Of a DNA stretch of 64,000 nucleotides, positions 10,657-20,990 are shown piece by piece. The translations under genes and the position numbers were made by a program. Under the pieces are notes generated by a model. That model was not told the DNA's origin. It ran no database searches and worked only from the letters and a program-made list of their open reading frames with translations. Within the stretch, counting starts at the first letter, position 1. Every line of letters starts with the position of its first letter. The DNA comes from Sphaerosporella brunnea. Taxonomy: Eukaryota; Ascomycota; Pezizomycetes; Pezizales; Pyronemataceae. The stretch spans positions 62,001-126,000 of the forward strand of contig VXIS01000016.1 in assembly GCA_008704415.1 (NCBI GenBank), written 5' to 3'.

Positions 10657-11655
10657 ATGACACTGCACTCATTTTCGGGCGTGCCACAAGAGTGCACGAG
10701 TCTTCTCTCGCCGTCCATTGCGAATCTAGCTTTCTCATTCCTCATCTTCTTTGGGATCCTGGTACGTACCTTGCCTCCCGCTTCATTCTCCCACCCCAGC
10801 TAAGCAGGCGCGCGATCTTAGGTCTCCTATCTCCCCCAACACGCGCGAATAGTCCAGCGCGGAACCTCGGAGGGTATAAGCCCCGTCTTCCTCCTCCTCG
10901 GCGTAACCTCGGGCACCTGCGCCTTCCTCAACATCCTAATCCTGTCATGGGGGGTGCTCGGCTGCTGTTCCAAAGGGATCGGGGGGTTCAATTGCTTCTC
11001 GGCGTCGATGGGGGTAGCGCAGGTGGGATTGCAGTGGGGGTGTTTCGCCGTGATACTGGCGCTGTTCCTGATCTACCTTCCGCGGGGTAGCGCCCTGAAC
11101 ATTCCGGACTCGCGGCCGACGTCGCCAAAGGTTGCGGTCGGGATCATGTTGGCTTCTGCCGTACACTTTGTGGTCATGGCGGCGACGACGTTTTATCTGT
11201 CGCTGCTGCACTCTGGGAGTGAGGAGGCGCTGCTGTTGCTGCGATCCTCCTCATCCTCCCCTCCGCCGCCGAGTGATGCCCTCGTGCACTGGGCCAACTT
11301 CTTGGGCGTGCAGAGCACCATCCTCGCGTCGATCCAGTATATCCCGCAGCTGTACACTACGTGGAGGCTGAAACATGTCGGAAGCTTGAGTATCCCCATG
11401 ATGTGCATACAGACGCCTGGAAGCTTTGTGTGGGCGGTTTCGCTGGCCATGAGGGAGGGCACCAGGTGGAGCTCGTGGGCCACTTATGTCGTTACCGGCT
11501 GCCTGCAGGGCGCGTTGCTGGTTATGTGTGTCATCTTTGAGCTCTCGGAGAGGAGGGATAGGGGCAAGGTGGATGAGCTTGTGGAAGCGCTTAGTCGTGG
11601 ACGACTCGAGCGCCAGGATGGCGAGAGGAGGCCGTTGTTGGCTGGTACCAGGTAG
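10657..11655 (+). CDS. PQ-loop repeat membrane protein
   Basis: Two exons (10657-10761, 10822-11655) give 312 residues with about seven hydrophobic segments, the topology of the PQ-loop/SWEET-like superfamily. Two PQ-loop motifs are clear: SYLPQHARIVQRGTSEGIS right after the intron (about residues 37-54) and SIQYIPQLYTTWRLKHVGSLS in the second half. A Ser/Pro-rich loop (SSSSSPPPPSD) separates the two triple-helix bundles. The C-terminus (ERRPLLAGTR) is cytosol-type and contains a dileucine-like RPLL sequence that could direct vacuolar sorting. Relatives include lysosomal/vacuolar cationic amino-acid exporters and cystinosin, but this subtype is an uncharacterised fungal one, so substrate and membrane are unknown. 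Confidence 0.85.
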
Positions 11656-11910
11656 TTTTTTCTGGCTTGCATGTTGAAGTGATGTGCTATTGTTGGCGTT
11701 TGCATGATCAATGGTTTGGCATGTTGGACCAGGTTTTTTGTTTTTTTTTGCGGTTTTAATACGTAATGTGTGTGCACGTTTTCATAGCCTTCTGTTGTCT
11801 TGTCTGAAGACATGCTATACTCCCAATAGATTTCCTTCCTGCCTATGATATCACAGCTAAGAAGATTCGTGTGTGCTTCGTGATCCTTCATCCTACATCG
11901 TTTCCCCATC

Positions 11911-12914
11911 TCATGAGTGGTGATGATGCGGCTGTGTCCGAACAGAAACAGTTCCATCCTCCATACCAAAATACGCCGTAACCGGCTTCCTATCACCCGC
12001 CCAGAAGATGCCATGCTCAACGACACCGACAATACTCTTGAGCGTCCTCGCCAGTTCCTCGACATTCTCATTACTTCCGAGGCCCATGCCGACGGCGGCA
12101 CCAGGGTGGCCCTCCTCCTTCCCGAGCACATTGCTTCCGCCGACCCTTTCGTGGCCGGTATCGGGGCTCAAACCGGCATCGACGGCGACGGCGCTGCTGG
12201 CAGGCGACAGCGGTCGCGGCGGCGAAATGCTACTGCTGGCCATCGGAATGAAGCCGTCCGGGAACGGCGCGTCGATTATGAAGTTTCCGTTGTCGGTGAT
12301 GCACGGGCCGGCTTTGGCGGCGCCGCCCATGCGGATTGTGGGTGCGCTGCTGCCGAGCGAGGATAGCCGCGAGAGCACGTAGTTTGCGGCCAGCGGGACG
12401 ACCTCGATCGGCACGCCCGGCGCGTAGTGGGTGCTCAGGCTAGGCGAGAGTTTTCTAAAATCTGTTTCGGCGCATCCCCTCAAATCAGCTCGCAATTAGG
12501 TAGAACGAAGATTTGAGACACCAACTCACCAGCAACCACCACCAGCTTCCTCCCCGAGATCGCCACAAGCTTTTCCTGGAACAGACACGCGCCGCCGCCC
12601 TTGATGCAGTTGAGATACGGGTCGACCTCGTCCGCGCCGTCAAACACTACGTCCAGCGTCTCTGTGTGCATGTCTATGCTTCCCAAGCGCAGGCCAGCTT
12701 TGACGATCAGTTCGCGGCTCTGGTAACCCGTGGGAATGAACGTGACGTGGTCGGTGCGCTCCCGTGGCAGCAGCGATATCCGCTCGACTACGTACACCAC
12801 CGTCGAGCCGGAGCCGATGCCGATGCTGCGCGCGTTCGGCGGGAAGTGCTCGTCTACTGCGCGGTATGCGGCGAGGCGCTTGGCGCTCTCGATAAGCGGG
12901 AGGGTGGTCGCCAT
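11911..12914 (-). CDS. RKI1: Ribose-5-phosphate isomerase A
   Basis: Two exons (12530-12914, 11911-12461; 68-nt intron) encode 311 residues. The enzyme interconverts ribose-5-phosphate and ribulose-5-phosphate in the cytosolic non-oxidative pentose phosphate pathway. The RpiA landmarks are [15 protein letters not shown] (phosphate loop, about residues 33-47), [29 protein letters not shown] with the catalytic Asp/Glu and Lys, and a final [11 protein letters not shown]. The splice rejoins 'VVAG-DFRK'. An insertion of about 60 residues rich in Ser, Pro and Gly (starting [12 protein letters not shown]) separates the conserved [13 protein letters not shown] from the terminal helix, making the protein clearly longer than the usual 230-260. 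It ends with a HHHHS tail. Confidence 0.93.
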
Positions 12915-13338
12915 GTTGTTGCACTTGGTGATGGGGTGTTGAAGGGAAGAGGAGGAATCTCAGGTAAGAGAGAAACGCAAAGGGCAGCGTTGCAGCGTTG
13001 CGTTTACTTGGTGGGGGAAAACGTTGGCGCTAGCGAGCGCACGTTTCTGCTTAAGGAGTTTAGGTGCAGGAAGAGAAGAAGCGGGGGAGGAGGGGTAAAG
13101 TAAGTAGACGAGCTTTGGCGAGCTTCGGTGATGCGGATAGTCCTACCGTACGAGATTAAAGCCTGCAGGGAAAAAAAGAGTGACAAACGCTTCAGTTGCC
13201 CCCCCCCAACCCAGGCGAAAATACGTCCGTATTATTATGACGCAAGAAAAAGCTATGCTACACCCGCATCCGGCAGAACCACAACGGTGTCGGCGTTTTT
13301 CGACGTGTTCAAACCTATGCTCACTCAGAACCGTCCGT
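12915..13338. promoter_or_regulatory. RKI1 promoter and RPN8 3' flank
   Basis: The stretch is upstream of RKI1 and downstream of RPN8, both on the minus strand. A C9 run is at about 13199-13207. No specific element was recognised. Confidence 0.5.
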
Positions 13339-14528
13339 CTATAGATCCAAGTCCTTGTCGATGCCGCCCTTCCCTTCCATGTCATCCTTCTTTTCTCCCT
13401 TCTCACCCTCCTTCTCCGCCTTCTTGCCACCTTCCTTCTCCTTCTCCTTCTCGGCTTCCTCCGCCTGATCCTGTCGGTTCTTAATCTTGTTGTCGATCAA
13501 GTCGTGGAACGCGATGATAGCGCGGATCAACGAGGACAAGTAAATGTTCATCAGCTGGTCATTGGTCTTAATCGCCATGGCCCTGGAGAGCTCGTTCTCC
13601 TCGCCGACGCCGGCGGAGGGCGTTGACAAGTTCGGTAATAGGTTGAAGACATCCTGAAGGAGGCCGAGGATGACGTGGTTAACGGGGAGCGCACCGCTGT
13701 TGACCTTTTCGAGGTAGTTGCCGATGTCGCGCAGACGCAGGTGCAGGCCTTGCAGCGACTGCAGCTGGTTGTTGATGCGGGTAGAGAGGGAGCCCACGGC
13801 GACGTCGCGGATGTCTCGGAGAAGGTGCTCAACTCCGATCTCTTCGGCTTCTTCGGCTTCAATTATCGATGGGGTGTGCACGAAAGTTTTTGATGCCGTT
13901 GTGCCATCCTAGAGAGAAGCGAGAGAGAGAGAGAGAGAGAGCTGTTAGCTATTTCCGTTGCTGTGACATCTAAGTACGTGATAAGAAAGAGCTTGCTTCT
14001 ACATACATCTTTGATCTCCTCGACGGCGAAGTAAGCATCCGTAGGCACGCCGATAACCTTGGGCTCGACATCGACGATGACAAGTAAAGGATTGGGTGTG
14101 TATCTCTTGAACAGCTCGTTGATTTGCAGATCCGACGCTCTGAGCTTAGGACCGGAGTGGTACCATCCGATCAGCTTCTCCCTCGCATTGATTTTCTTGA
14201 ACATGTCGTTCATCGATTCGACGTAGTTGTGGTCCAGGAACCAGACTGCGGGGTCCTTCTCATCCTCCTCGAATGGAACTGTGCTCGCCCAAACATCCCA
14301 TCAACAACGCCATCCCAAATCCATCAATCAAAGCATCGAGAAGCTCCTACCAGCAAAGCTGTTGGTGACCCGCACCGTGTTGCCTAGGTGCTGGCCCAGC
14401 AGCACTCCAACCACGCGCTTTCGTGTGCCTTTAATTATGCGGCCATAGTGATCGCATACACTGAGGAGGATGAGGGGAGCGATAGAGACGGTGACGGAGG
14501 AGACAGCTTGCCCAACGGTGGCAGGCAT
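13339..14528 (-). CDS. RPN8: 26S proteasome non-ATPase regulatory subunit Rpn8 (PSMD7)
   Basis: Three exons (14351-14528, 14007-14278, 13339-13908) give 339 residues. The N-terminal MPN domain starts [17 protein letters not shown] and includes [28 protein letters not shown] and [20 protein letters not shown]. In that last segment the second metal-binding His and the distal Asp of the JAMM motif are missing, as expected for the catalytically inactive partner of Rpn11 in the lid. The C-terminal half has the helices [11 protein letters not shown]...[22 protein letters not shown] and a KE/KG-rich tail. The second intron carries a (GA)n tract near its 3' end. Both splices restore family sequence (SFA-V-PFEED, IKD-DGT). 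Confidence 0.95.
13920..13940. repeat. (GA)n microsatellite inside an RPN8 intron
   Basis: About ten GA units, read as CT on the gene strand, form the pyrimidine-rich stretch just before the intron's CTAG acceptor. It may serve as the polypyrimidine tract. Confidence 0.85.
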
Positions 14529-15751
14529 GGCGGCGGATATGTATTCGGGGATATGTGTGACTTCGTGGGCGGGAGGTGGGGGAGCGGGGCGGTGATGGGG
14601 GATGATAGGTACAGTTCAAGCAGAGGTTCAAGTTACCTGCTGCTTGCAGAGCCGCGTGGGAGTGCTAGTACATGAGGCTGAAATCATGATTGCGGCGGGT
14701 TACACAGCAATCACCCGAAACGGTTGAAACAGTATCTGAACGGTTGAAACGGTTTCTGGACGTTGCAAGTCTTGGCGTTGCGTTGCGTCTGCCATTCTTG
14801 AGTCTTGACCGAGACCTGATCTCGTGATTCGTGACCCTGCTGCCGCACATCTCTTCTCCAGTGCCTGCCTCTTCCAGAAACCCCCTTTCGTCCGCCCGCA
14901 AACTGTCAAAATCGATATCCCCCCAGCCGTTTGCAATGGGGATAACTAAGGGAATAACTGATATTGCGTGGCCACCTCGAGAGAAAAATAGTGACACCTG
15001 TAGATGCCCCAATTGAACTCTAGTCGTAGCGAAGTGCCTCGTGTGAGTCGTGTCCTTCGGAAACCCGGCCCAATCCGTGATCCACGTCGCGACGGGTATT
15101 CCCACTCACGGACGTCCACTGTACTCGTACTTGAGCGTTATAACTCCCTCACTAAATCATAGTTCAAATAGACACCTGAACTAACTATCGTATTAACGTG
15201 GACTTAATTATGGTGATTGTGAAGGGTTAGGGTTTTCCATCATGATGTTGCCCGAACTCTACTGTACGCTACACCTATCAACAACAACAACCAGCCCGAG
15301 CAAGTTGAAAACGCAAAATGCCGCCGCGTCGACGAGGGAGTGGAAGCAAAAACGGCAGGCGAAGCACAAGTGAGGATGGCTGGAAGGAGACAGAGGAGGA
15401 CTCAGAGGGCAATATTCGGATCAGATCTGGGGGTTGCACTGGCGATGTTTGTTCGTCGTTCGCTCATGGGCCTGAGATTGCCGCAGTCATACCCATTTTC
15501 AAAGCAAATTCACTACTTGGAAGCGTGCCGGATGGAACACATGTCTTGGCAGTTTTCCACCGAGCTCTAATGCTGTCTTGCTTGCGAAGTTCAGGCATTT
15601 CCCCCAAACAGACCATCCTAAGTATTCGTCCCATTTGGATCATTCATTACCCCTAAATCTATGAAAAAGCAACCAGTCCCAGCGAATAACATAGCAGAAT
15701 GCAAAAAAAGCCAGACCACTCCCCCAACAGCTACAGCGAGAGCAAGATCGC
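14529..15751. other. Gene-poor 1.2 kb upstream of RPN8
   Basis: At about 14717-14760 there is a short tandem repeat of the type gaacggttgaaac. One weak open frame (15318-15656) is listed separately. I see no conserved gene, RNA or complete mobile element here. Confidence 0.5.
15318..15656 (+). CDS. Hypothetical open frame, weak support
   Basis: The frame encodes 112 residues starting MPPRRRGSGSKNGRRS. It is preceded by a leader-like CAACAACAACAACCAG...AAAATG context typical of fungal 5' ends. The first half is basic and Ser-rich, then acidic (WKETEEDSEGN), consistent with a disordered nuclear-type N-terminus. The second half is nondescript. No homologue was recognised. It could be the start of a spliced gene, a relic, or chance. 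Confidence 0.2.
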   Translation: MPPRRRGSGSKNGRRSTSEDGWKETEEDSEGNIRIRSGGCTGDVCSSFAHGPEIAAVIPIFKANSLLGSVPDGTHVLAVFHRALMLSCLRSSGISPKQTILSIRPIWIIHYP

Positions 15752-16411
15752 CTAGTTCCCTCCGATCATCCGTGACAGCCCCTCCTCCTCACCCTCGGTG
15801 TCCTCAATAGCATCTTGCTGGGCAATACACCTCAGTACAGTCTTCTTACTCGTCTCCTGCATTTCTCCAGCCAGCAGCAGCTCGTCAAGGATGAAATACG
15901 CCTTCTGGAAGTTGAAGATGATGTCCAGCTCGCACACGTTGCCGTAGTATTTATCCATCTGCTCGACGTAGCGGTGGACAATCTCGAGCGTGATCAGCTC
16001 GTTGTCGGTGGCGTCGATACCGGCGATGAAGAATAGCGACGCGTAACGGCGGTATACGACTTTTGTGTCTGAAGCAGAAGCGGCGTGTTAGCTCATTTGG
16101 AGCTGTGGGGGTGGGAGTGAGGTGGATGCGGGCCTTTGTATTCGAGGAAGTTGCACATCCGAGTTCGCCGCGACAGAACCAGCGCTGTGACGTCTTTGAT
16201 GATCTTGGCCTTGTCCTTGGGGCTGAGTGTCGTGAACCATTTGGCGAGTCGCTGCAAGTGGTGAGTGCCCGACAACATCATTGTAGCATGCCGGTGGTGA
16301 GGGCGGTGGAACTCACCACCTTCCCCTGTCGCGACAGGAGGATGAGGTATCTTCAGAATTCAGCCGGGCTTTCTTTTCTGTCGTTACAGATGGACAATAC
16401 CTGAAGGCCAT
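15752..16411 (-). CDS. APS1: AP-1 clathrin adaptor complex small (sigma) subunit
   Basis: Four exons (16401-16411, 16317-16350, 16134-16251, 15752-16068) give 159 residues, normal for sigma-1. The longin-fold sequence runs [21 protein letters not shown], then [39 protein letters not shown] and [51 protein letters not shown] with the AP-1-type [15 protein letters not shown] follows. AP-1 sorts cargo between the trans-Golgi network and endosomes. The first two exons are 11 and 34 nt. The third intron has no usable GT donor: the coding sequence ends AAAG and the intron begins GCCCGC, ending CTTCAG, so it appears to be a GC-AG intron. Confidence 0.92.
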
Positions 16412-16742
16412 GTTGTGCTATCTGTTGGATCTGACTTGTCGCTGTCTGGGGGGGTGGGGGGGCGGCTTCCGGGTTCCTTCACCAACAAAATTTTGGTCCC
16501 CCCCGTGAACCTGCCCCCCGCGAGTCTTGGCTAAAGACTTTCCTTTCTTCCAGAGGGCAACCCGGTTACCTCCACTCAACCATCCCGCGCCCCCGAAACA
16601 ATCTTTTGAAATATCTCCATACCTCCCACACCTTCTTCTTCTTCTTCTTCCTCCGTTCCACCGTCTTTTCTCATTATCTTCTTGATTGATTGATTGATCT
16701 TCACGCCACTCCCTCTTCGTTAACCTCCAACGCACATTCACA
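16412..16742. promoter_or_regulatory. Divergent promoter region APS1 / ADK1
   Basis: The interval contains an alternating GGGGGG-type run (about 16447-16462), a C-rich run near 16500, a CTT repeat at about 16632-16650 and an ATTG repeat at about 16683-16700. These low-complexity tracts are typical of fungal promoters. No TATA box was seen. Confidence 0.5.
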
Positions 16743-17817
<1,075 letters not shown>

Positions 17818-18438
17818 ATAGCTCTGGGAAGCAAAGGGATTGGGAATGACTGTGTGGGGAGGGCGCTACATTTCGTCTTTAAAGCAGCGCTTTGGTTTTT
17901 GCGTCTTTTATGGCCGGTGTTGATTTGGCAGCTTTTCGATAAAACGGGGATGGGAGTTCACGTTTGCTTAGCTACCAAAAAAGGTTTCTTGTTTCTTCCC
18001 TTTCTGTGTTTTTTTTTGTCTACCTCTTATACTCCTTTTCTCTTGACGTATTTGGGCCATCTGTAAAAGTAGTCGTAGAGATTTGTTGACACCATTCTTT
18101 CGTTTTTGTTTTTTGCCCCCGAATTTCGGAATGCGTGAGGCAGCTGTGAGATGATGTCGCAATATCTCGTGCCTGACCAGTCGCCTTCCGTCCGGTTGGG
18201 TGGTGATTATTGGGTTGGGACTGAGCTCCCACGCGCAGGCCCGAGGAAGGGCCGATATCCCGAGCCAGCAGCTCGGCGGCGGTTGTTGCGGGTGAGAGCG
18301 CCACTTCACGGATTCGCACCCAGCCTTGCATTTTTATGGCAAATTGGTCTTGATGGTTCAAAATCTTGGAATTCAGATGGGCATACTCTGCGCATATCTC
18401 GCCCTCTTCCCCAGCCCGCGCATCAACCATCTCCTACT
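17818..18438. other. Intergenic between convergent ADK1 and ENGase gene
   Basis: This holds the 3' ends of both genes. Open frames here lack starts and similarity. A further C-terminal exon of the ENGase gene in this stretch cannot be excluded. Confidence 0.45.
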
Positions 18439-20404
18439 CTATGCATCCGCGACCAATTGCAGCCTCCCAACACCATCCGCAACCGTATCCACCGGCTGTT
18501 CCGGGCCCCTCACCACCTCACCACCCCAAGTAATGCCATCGACCCTCCAACCTCCTCCCACCGGCTCTGCAGCATCCAGCAAAAACTCGCATGCAAACGC
18601 CACGCCTCTAAGGACCTCCCCATTCCACACTAGAAAGTACTGGAGCCCCTTTGTCTGCTCGCTCCATGTGGAGGAGCTTGCGGCTTCGCTGGTAGGGTAG
18701 GAGGGATATACGCTCCAGCTGAGTTTTTGTGCATCCTCATGCGCCACGACGGGGGTGATGGTTGGTTGGGGTGCTTCGTTGAGCTTTGAGAGACGCAGGG
18801 AACCGAGATTGATGCTGCCGCCGCCGAAAAAGCCGAGTTCTGTTACCAAGCTGTTGAGCGTGGAGTCTTCGTCGTCGAGGAGGACGCTGGAGGTTTGCCA
18901 GCTGGTGCTTTCTGAGATGAAGAGTTCCGTGTGCCGCGTTTTTCGCCCGCTGGGGTGGAGCAGCTCCCAGTATATTCCCGTCGCCTGCGAGGGGTTGGCA
19001 GAAGCGCTGCCTTGGAAAGTGTATTCGAGGACAAGGTCCGGAGCCCAGTTTACGCCTAGCCTGTAGAGGGGGATGAAGGCTCCTGGGCGGGAAGAGAGTT
19101 TTAGGGACCAGGCGCCGAGATAGGCACAAGTGGTGTCGAGGGTCCAGTTCCCTTCGCTGGGGAAGTGCGGGAGGAGACTTTGGGCGCCTAGGTGCACCCA
19201 GTTTGCGGCTGTGACTTTCTGTATATCGTGAGTAAGGTCTGGTTGGAGTAAAAGGGACATGATATACCTTCCCCTGCACCCAGAGCCCACTTCCAAAGCC
19301 GCGGTTGAAGCTGGTATAAAAGCCATCTTTATCGCCGGCGGGTTTCGGCTCGACAGTTTGCGCGACCACACCCCAGAACTTCTTTTCGACATTGCGGAAG
19401 TTCTTGCCTTCGTAATGCTCCCAGGTCCAGCCTGGAGCGAACAAGGCGGCTTGTAATCCTGCCTTCCTGATTTCTTCCAGCGCGATCCCAACGCCGAAGC
19501 CGCCGCCCCCCAGGCTGCCCCGTCCGTAACAGTCTATACCCATAAACACGCCGTCCTCCAACCCCATGGCCGCCGCCATGGCGGTAGTGCTGGCCAGCTC
19601 CCGCGCCCGCCATCCATAATTCGCAAAAAACTCACCTGCGGCACTCAAGAAGGGGGCATTAAGGAGTGTTAGTCCGTTCTGGTAGTGGACTTGATTCAGA
19701 ATCGTGAGCGCATCATACCAGACCACGCCACCGCCATCACCAAGGCCGGCTCGAAGCTCGTCAATAAACCGCTGCATCTCATTCGCACTCCATTTCTCGG
19801 GTGGTAGCGAAGATTCCATGTTCAACAGCCAGCCATCAAAGCCGTAAGTCTTTGCAATGAGCGCAAGTTGTGACGCGAATAGAAACTCCCCTTCGCTCCC
19901 GCGCTCAAATAGTCTTCCCGCCTCCCGCGATGCTTCGGAGTTCTCTACCAGGAACGTCCCCAGCACGCGCACCCCGCTGCGGTGGCAGGTATTGATCCAT
20001 GGCGCGGGAGGAATCGAGACTCGCTTGTGCGAGAAGTAGATGAAGGTGCTTGTCAGGTGGAGGTATTCGGCCGTGTATTCATCTCCCATATCCCCGGCTC
20101 CGAAGACGCCCTGCGCAGACTCGCTGGGATGGTAGCCGCCACGGTAGTCATGGCAGATGAGGAGGTTTTGTATTTTTCTGGTGGAGGAGGAGGAGGACAA
20201 TGAGGAGCTGGGAGTGGGCCGGGCTACAAGTGGGGTGTTGGAGACGTGGGTTGCTGAGGCATTCTCGGGACGCCAATCGGCTAGTTCCTGACTTGGGGAT
20301 TAGAGGTTGCACCACCACCACTCCCGCTCATGAGGGCTACATGGCTAGCTTTGGACACGGACTTGCATAGAACTGAGATAGATGAATTGGTCAGTTGCGG
20401 GCAT
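18439..20404 (-). CDS. Cytosolic endo-beta-N-acetylglucosaminidase (GH85, ENGase)
   Basis: Three exons (20363-20404, 19268-20287, 18439-19218) give 613 residues. ENGase cleaves the chitobiose core of N-glycans, usually on misfolded glycoproteins exported from the ER. The GH85 landmarks are LLICHDYRGGYHPSESAQG, FIYFSHKRVSIPPAPWINTCHRSGV, VLGTFLVE and the catalytic FDGWLLNMESSL. In the last, Asn170 and Glu172 are the substrate-assisted catalytic pair. VVWYDALT, FFANYGW and the YGRGSLGGGGFGVG region follow. The tiny first exon (MPATDQFIYLSSMQ) joins to ELADW, matching the family's N-terminal 'LxELxxW'. It lies about 70 bp below a TATA box. There is no signal peptide, hence cytosolic. The beta-sandwich C-terminus may have another, unrecognised exon. 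Confidence 0.85.
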
Positions 20405-20473
20405 TTTTGTGGGGTGCGGGTGGGATGAGGTGATGTGGAGCGGCGAGGCGAGGCTGGGATAGGCAGCGGGAGA

Positions 20474-20483
20474 GTTATATAAC
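20474..20483 (-). promoter_or_regulatory. TATA box of the ENGase gene
   Basis: The palindromic sequence GTTATATAAC is located about 70 bp upstream of the ENGase start codon. The spacing fits a core promoter with a short leader. Confidence 0.55.
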
Positions 20484-20990
20484 AGAGCTCCCCCGCTTTA
20501 GGGCTGAAGGCAGCGGGGTAGGGCTAGGTTTGGGATACATGGATCTCGACTTCACTTGGTGATCCACCGACAAGAGGATGAATATCAACATACATGTACA
20601 CATGCTATAGTTAGTTATACATCGAATCAGAATCTCTATGCAACTTGATGTGCTTCATGCCCTGGCTGGAAAAGCAATAGGAAACACTTGATATTTCATT
20701 CATCCACAAAGCAGCACAGCAGTACCTTATCGCCTCCAAGCTTTTCTGTCGACAAGTGATCACTTCTCATCACTCTCAGTTACTGTACATCCCCTTAGAT
20801 CCCAACGCCCCGCCTGCCGCCATTTTCTAAGAAAAAAGGTAAAGAAGTAGAAGTAGAACAAGAAGTATGTACCGTGCCCAACACAAACAGGAAAACGCCG
20901 GATAGAAAGAGAAATTAGAAGTACTCCCAACATCCCAAACAAAGCATACAAAGGAAAAAAGTGGTGTGTACGTTGTTGTGGCTGTGGCGT
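20484..20990. other. Intergenic, ENGase promoter side and PCF11 3' flank
   Basis: The stretch lies upstream of the ENGase gene and downstream of PCF11, both minus strand. Apart from A-rich segments near 20830 nothing was recognised. Confidence 0.5.

Noticed and set aside
13339..14528. RPN8 read as an active JAMM protease
   Set aside because: The segment [13 protein letters not shown] lacks the second His and the properly spaced Asp, as in known inactive Rpn8 proteins.
15225..15240. Telomere-like gggttagggtttt sequence
   Set aside because: Only about two units, embedded in genic DNA; no evidence of an interstitial telomere.
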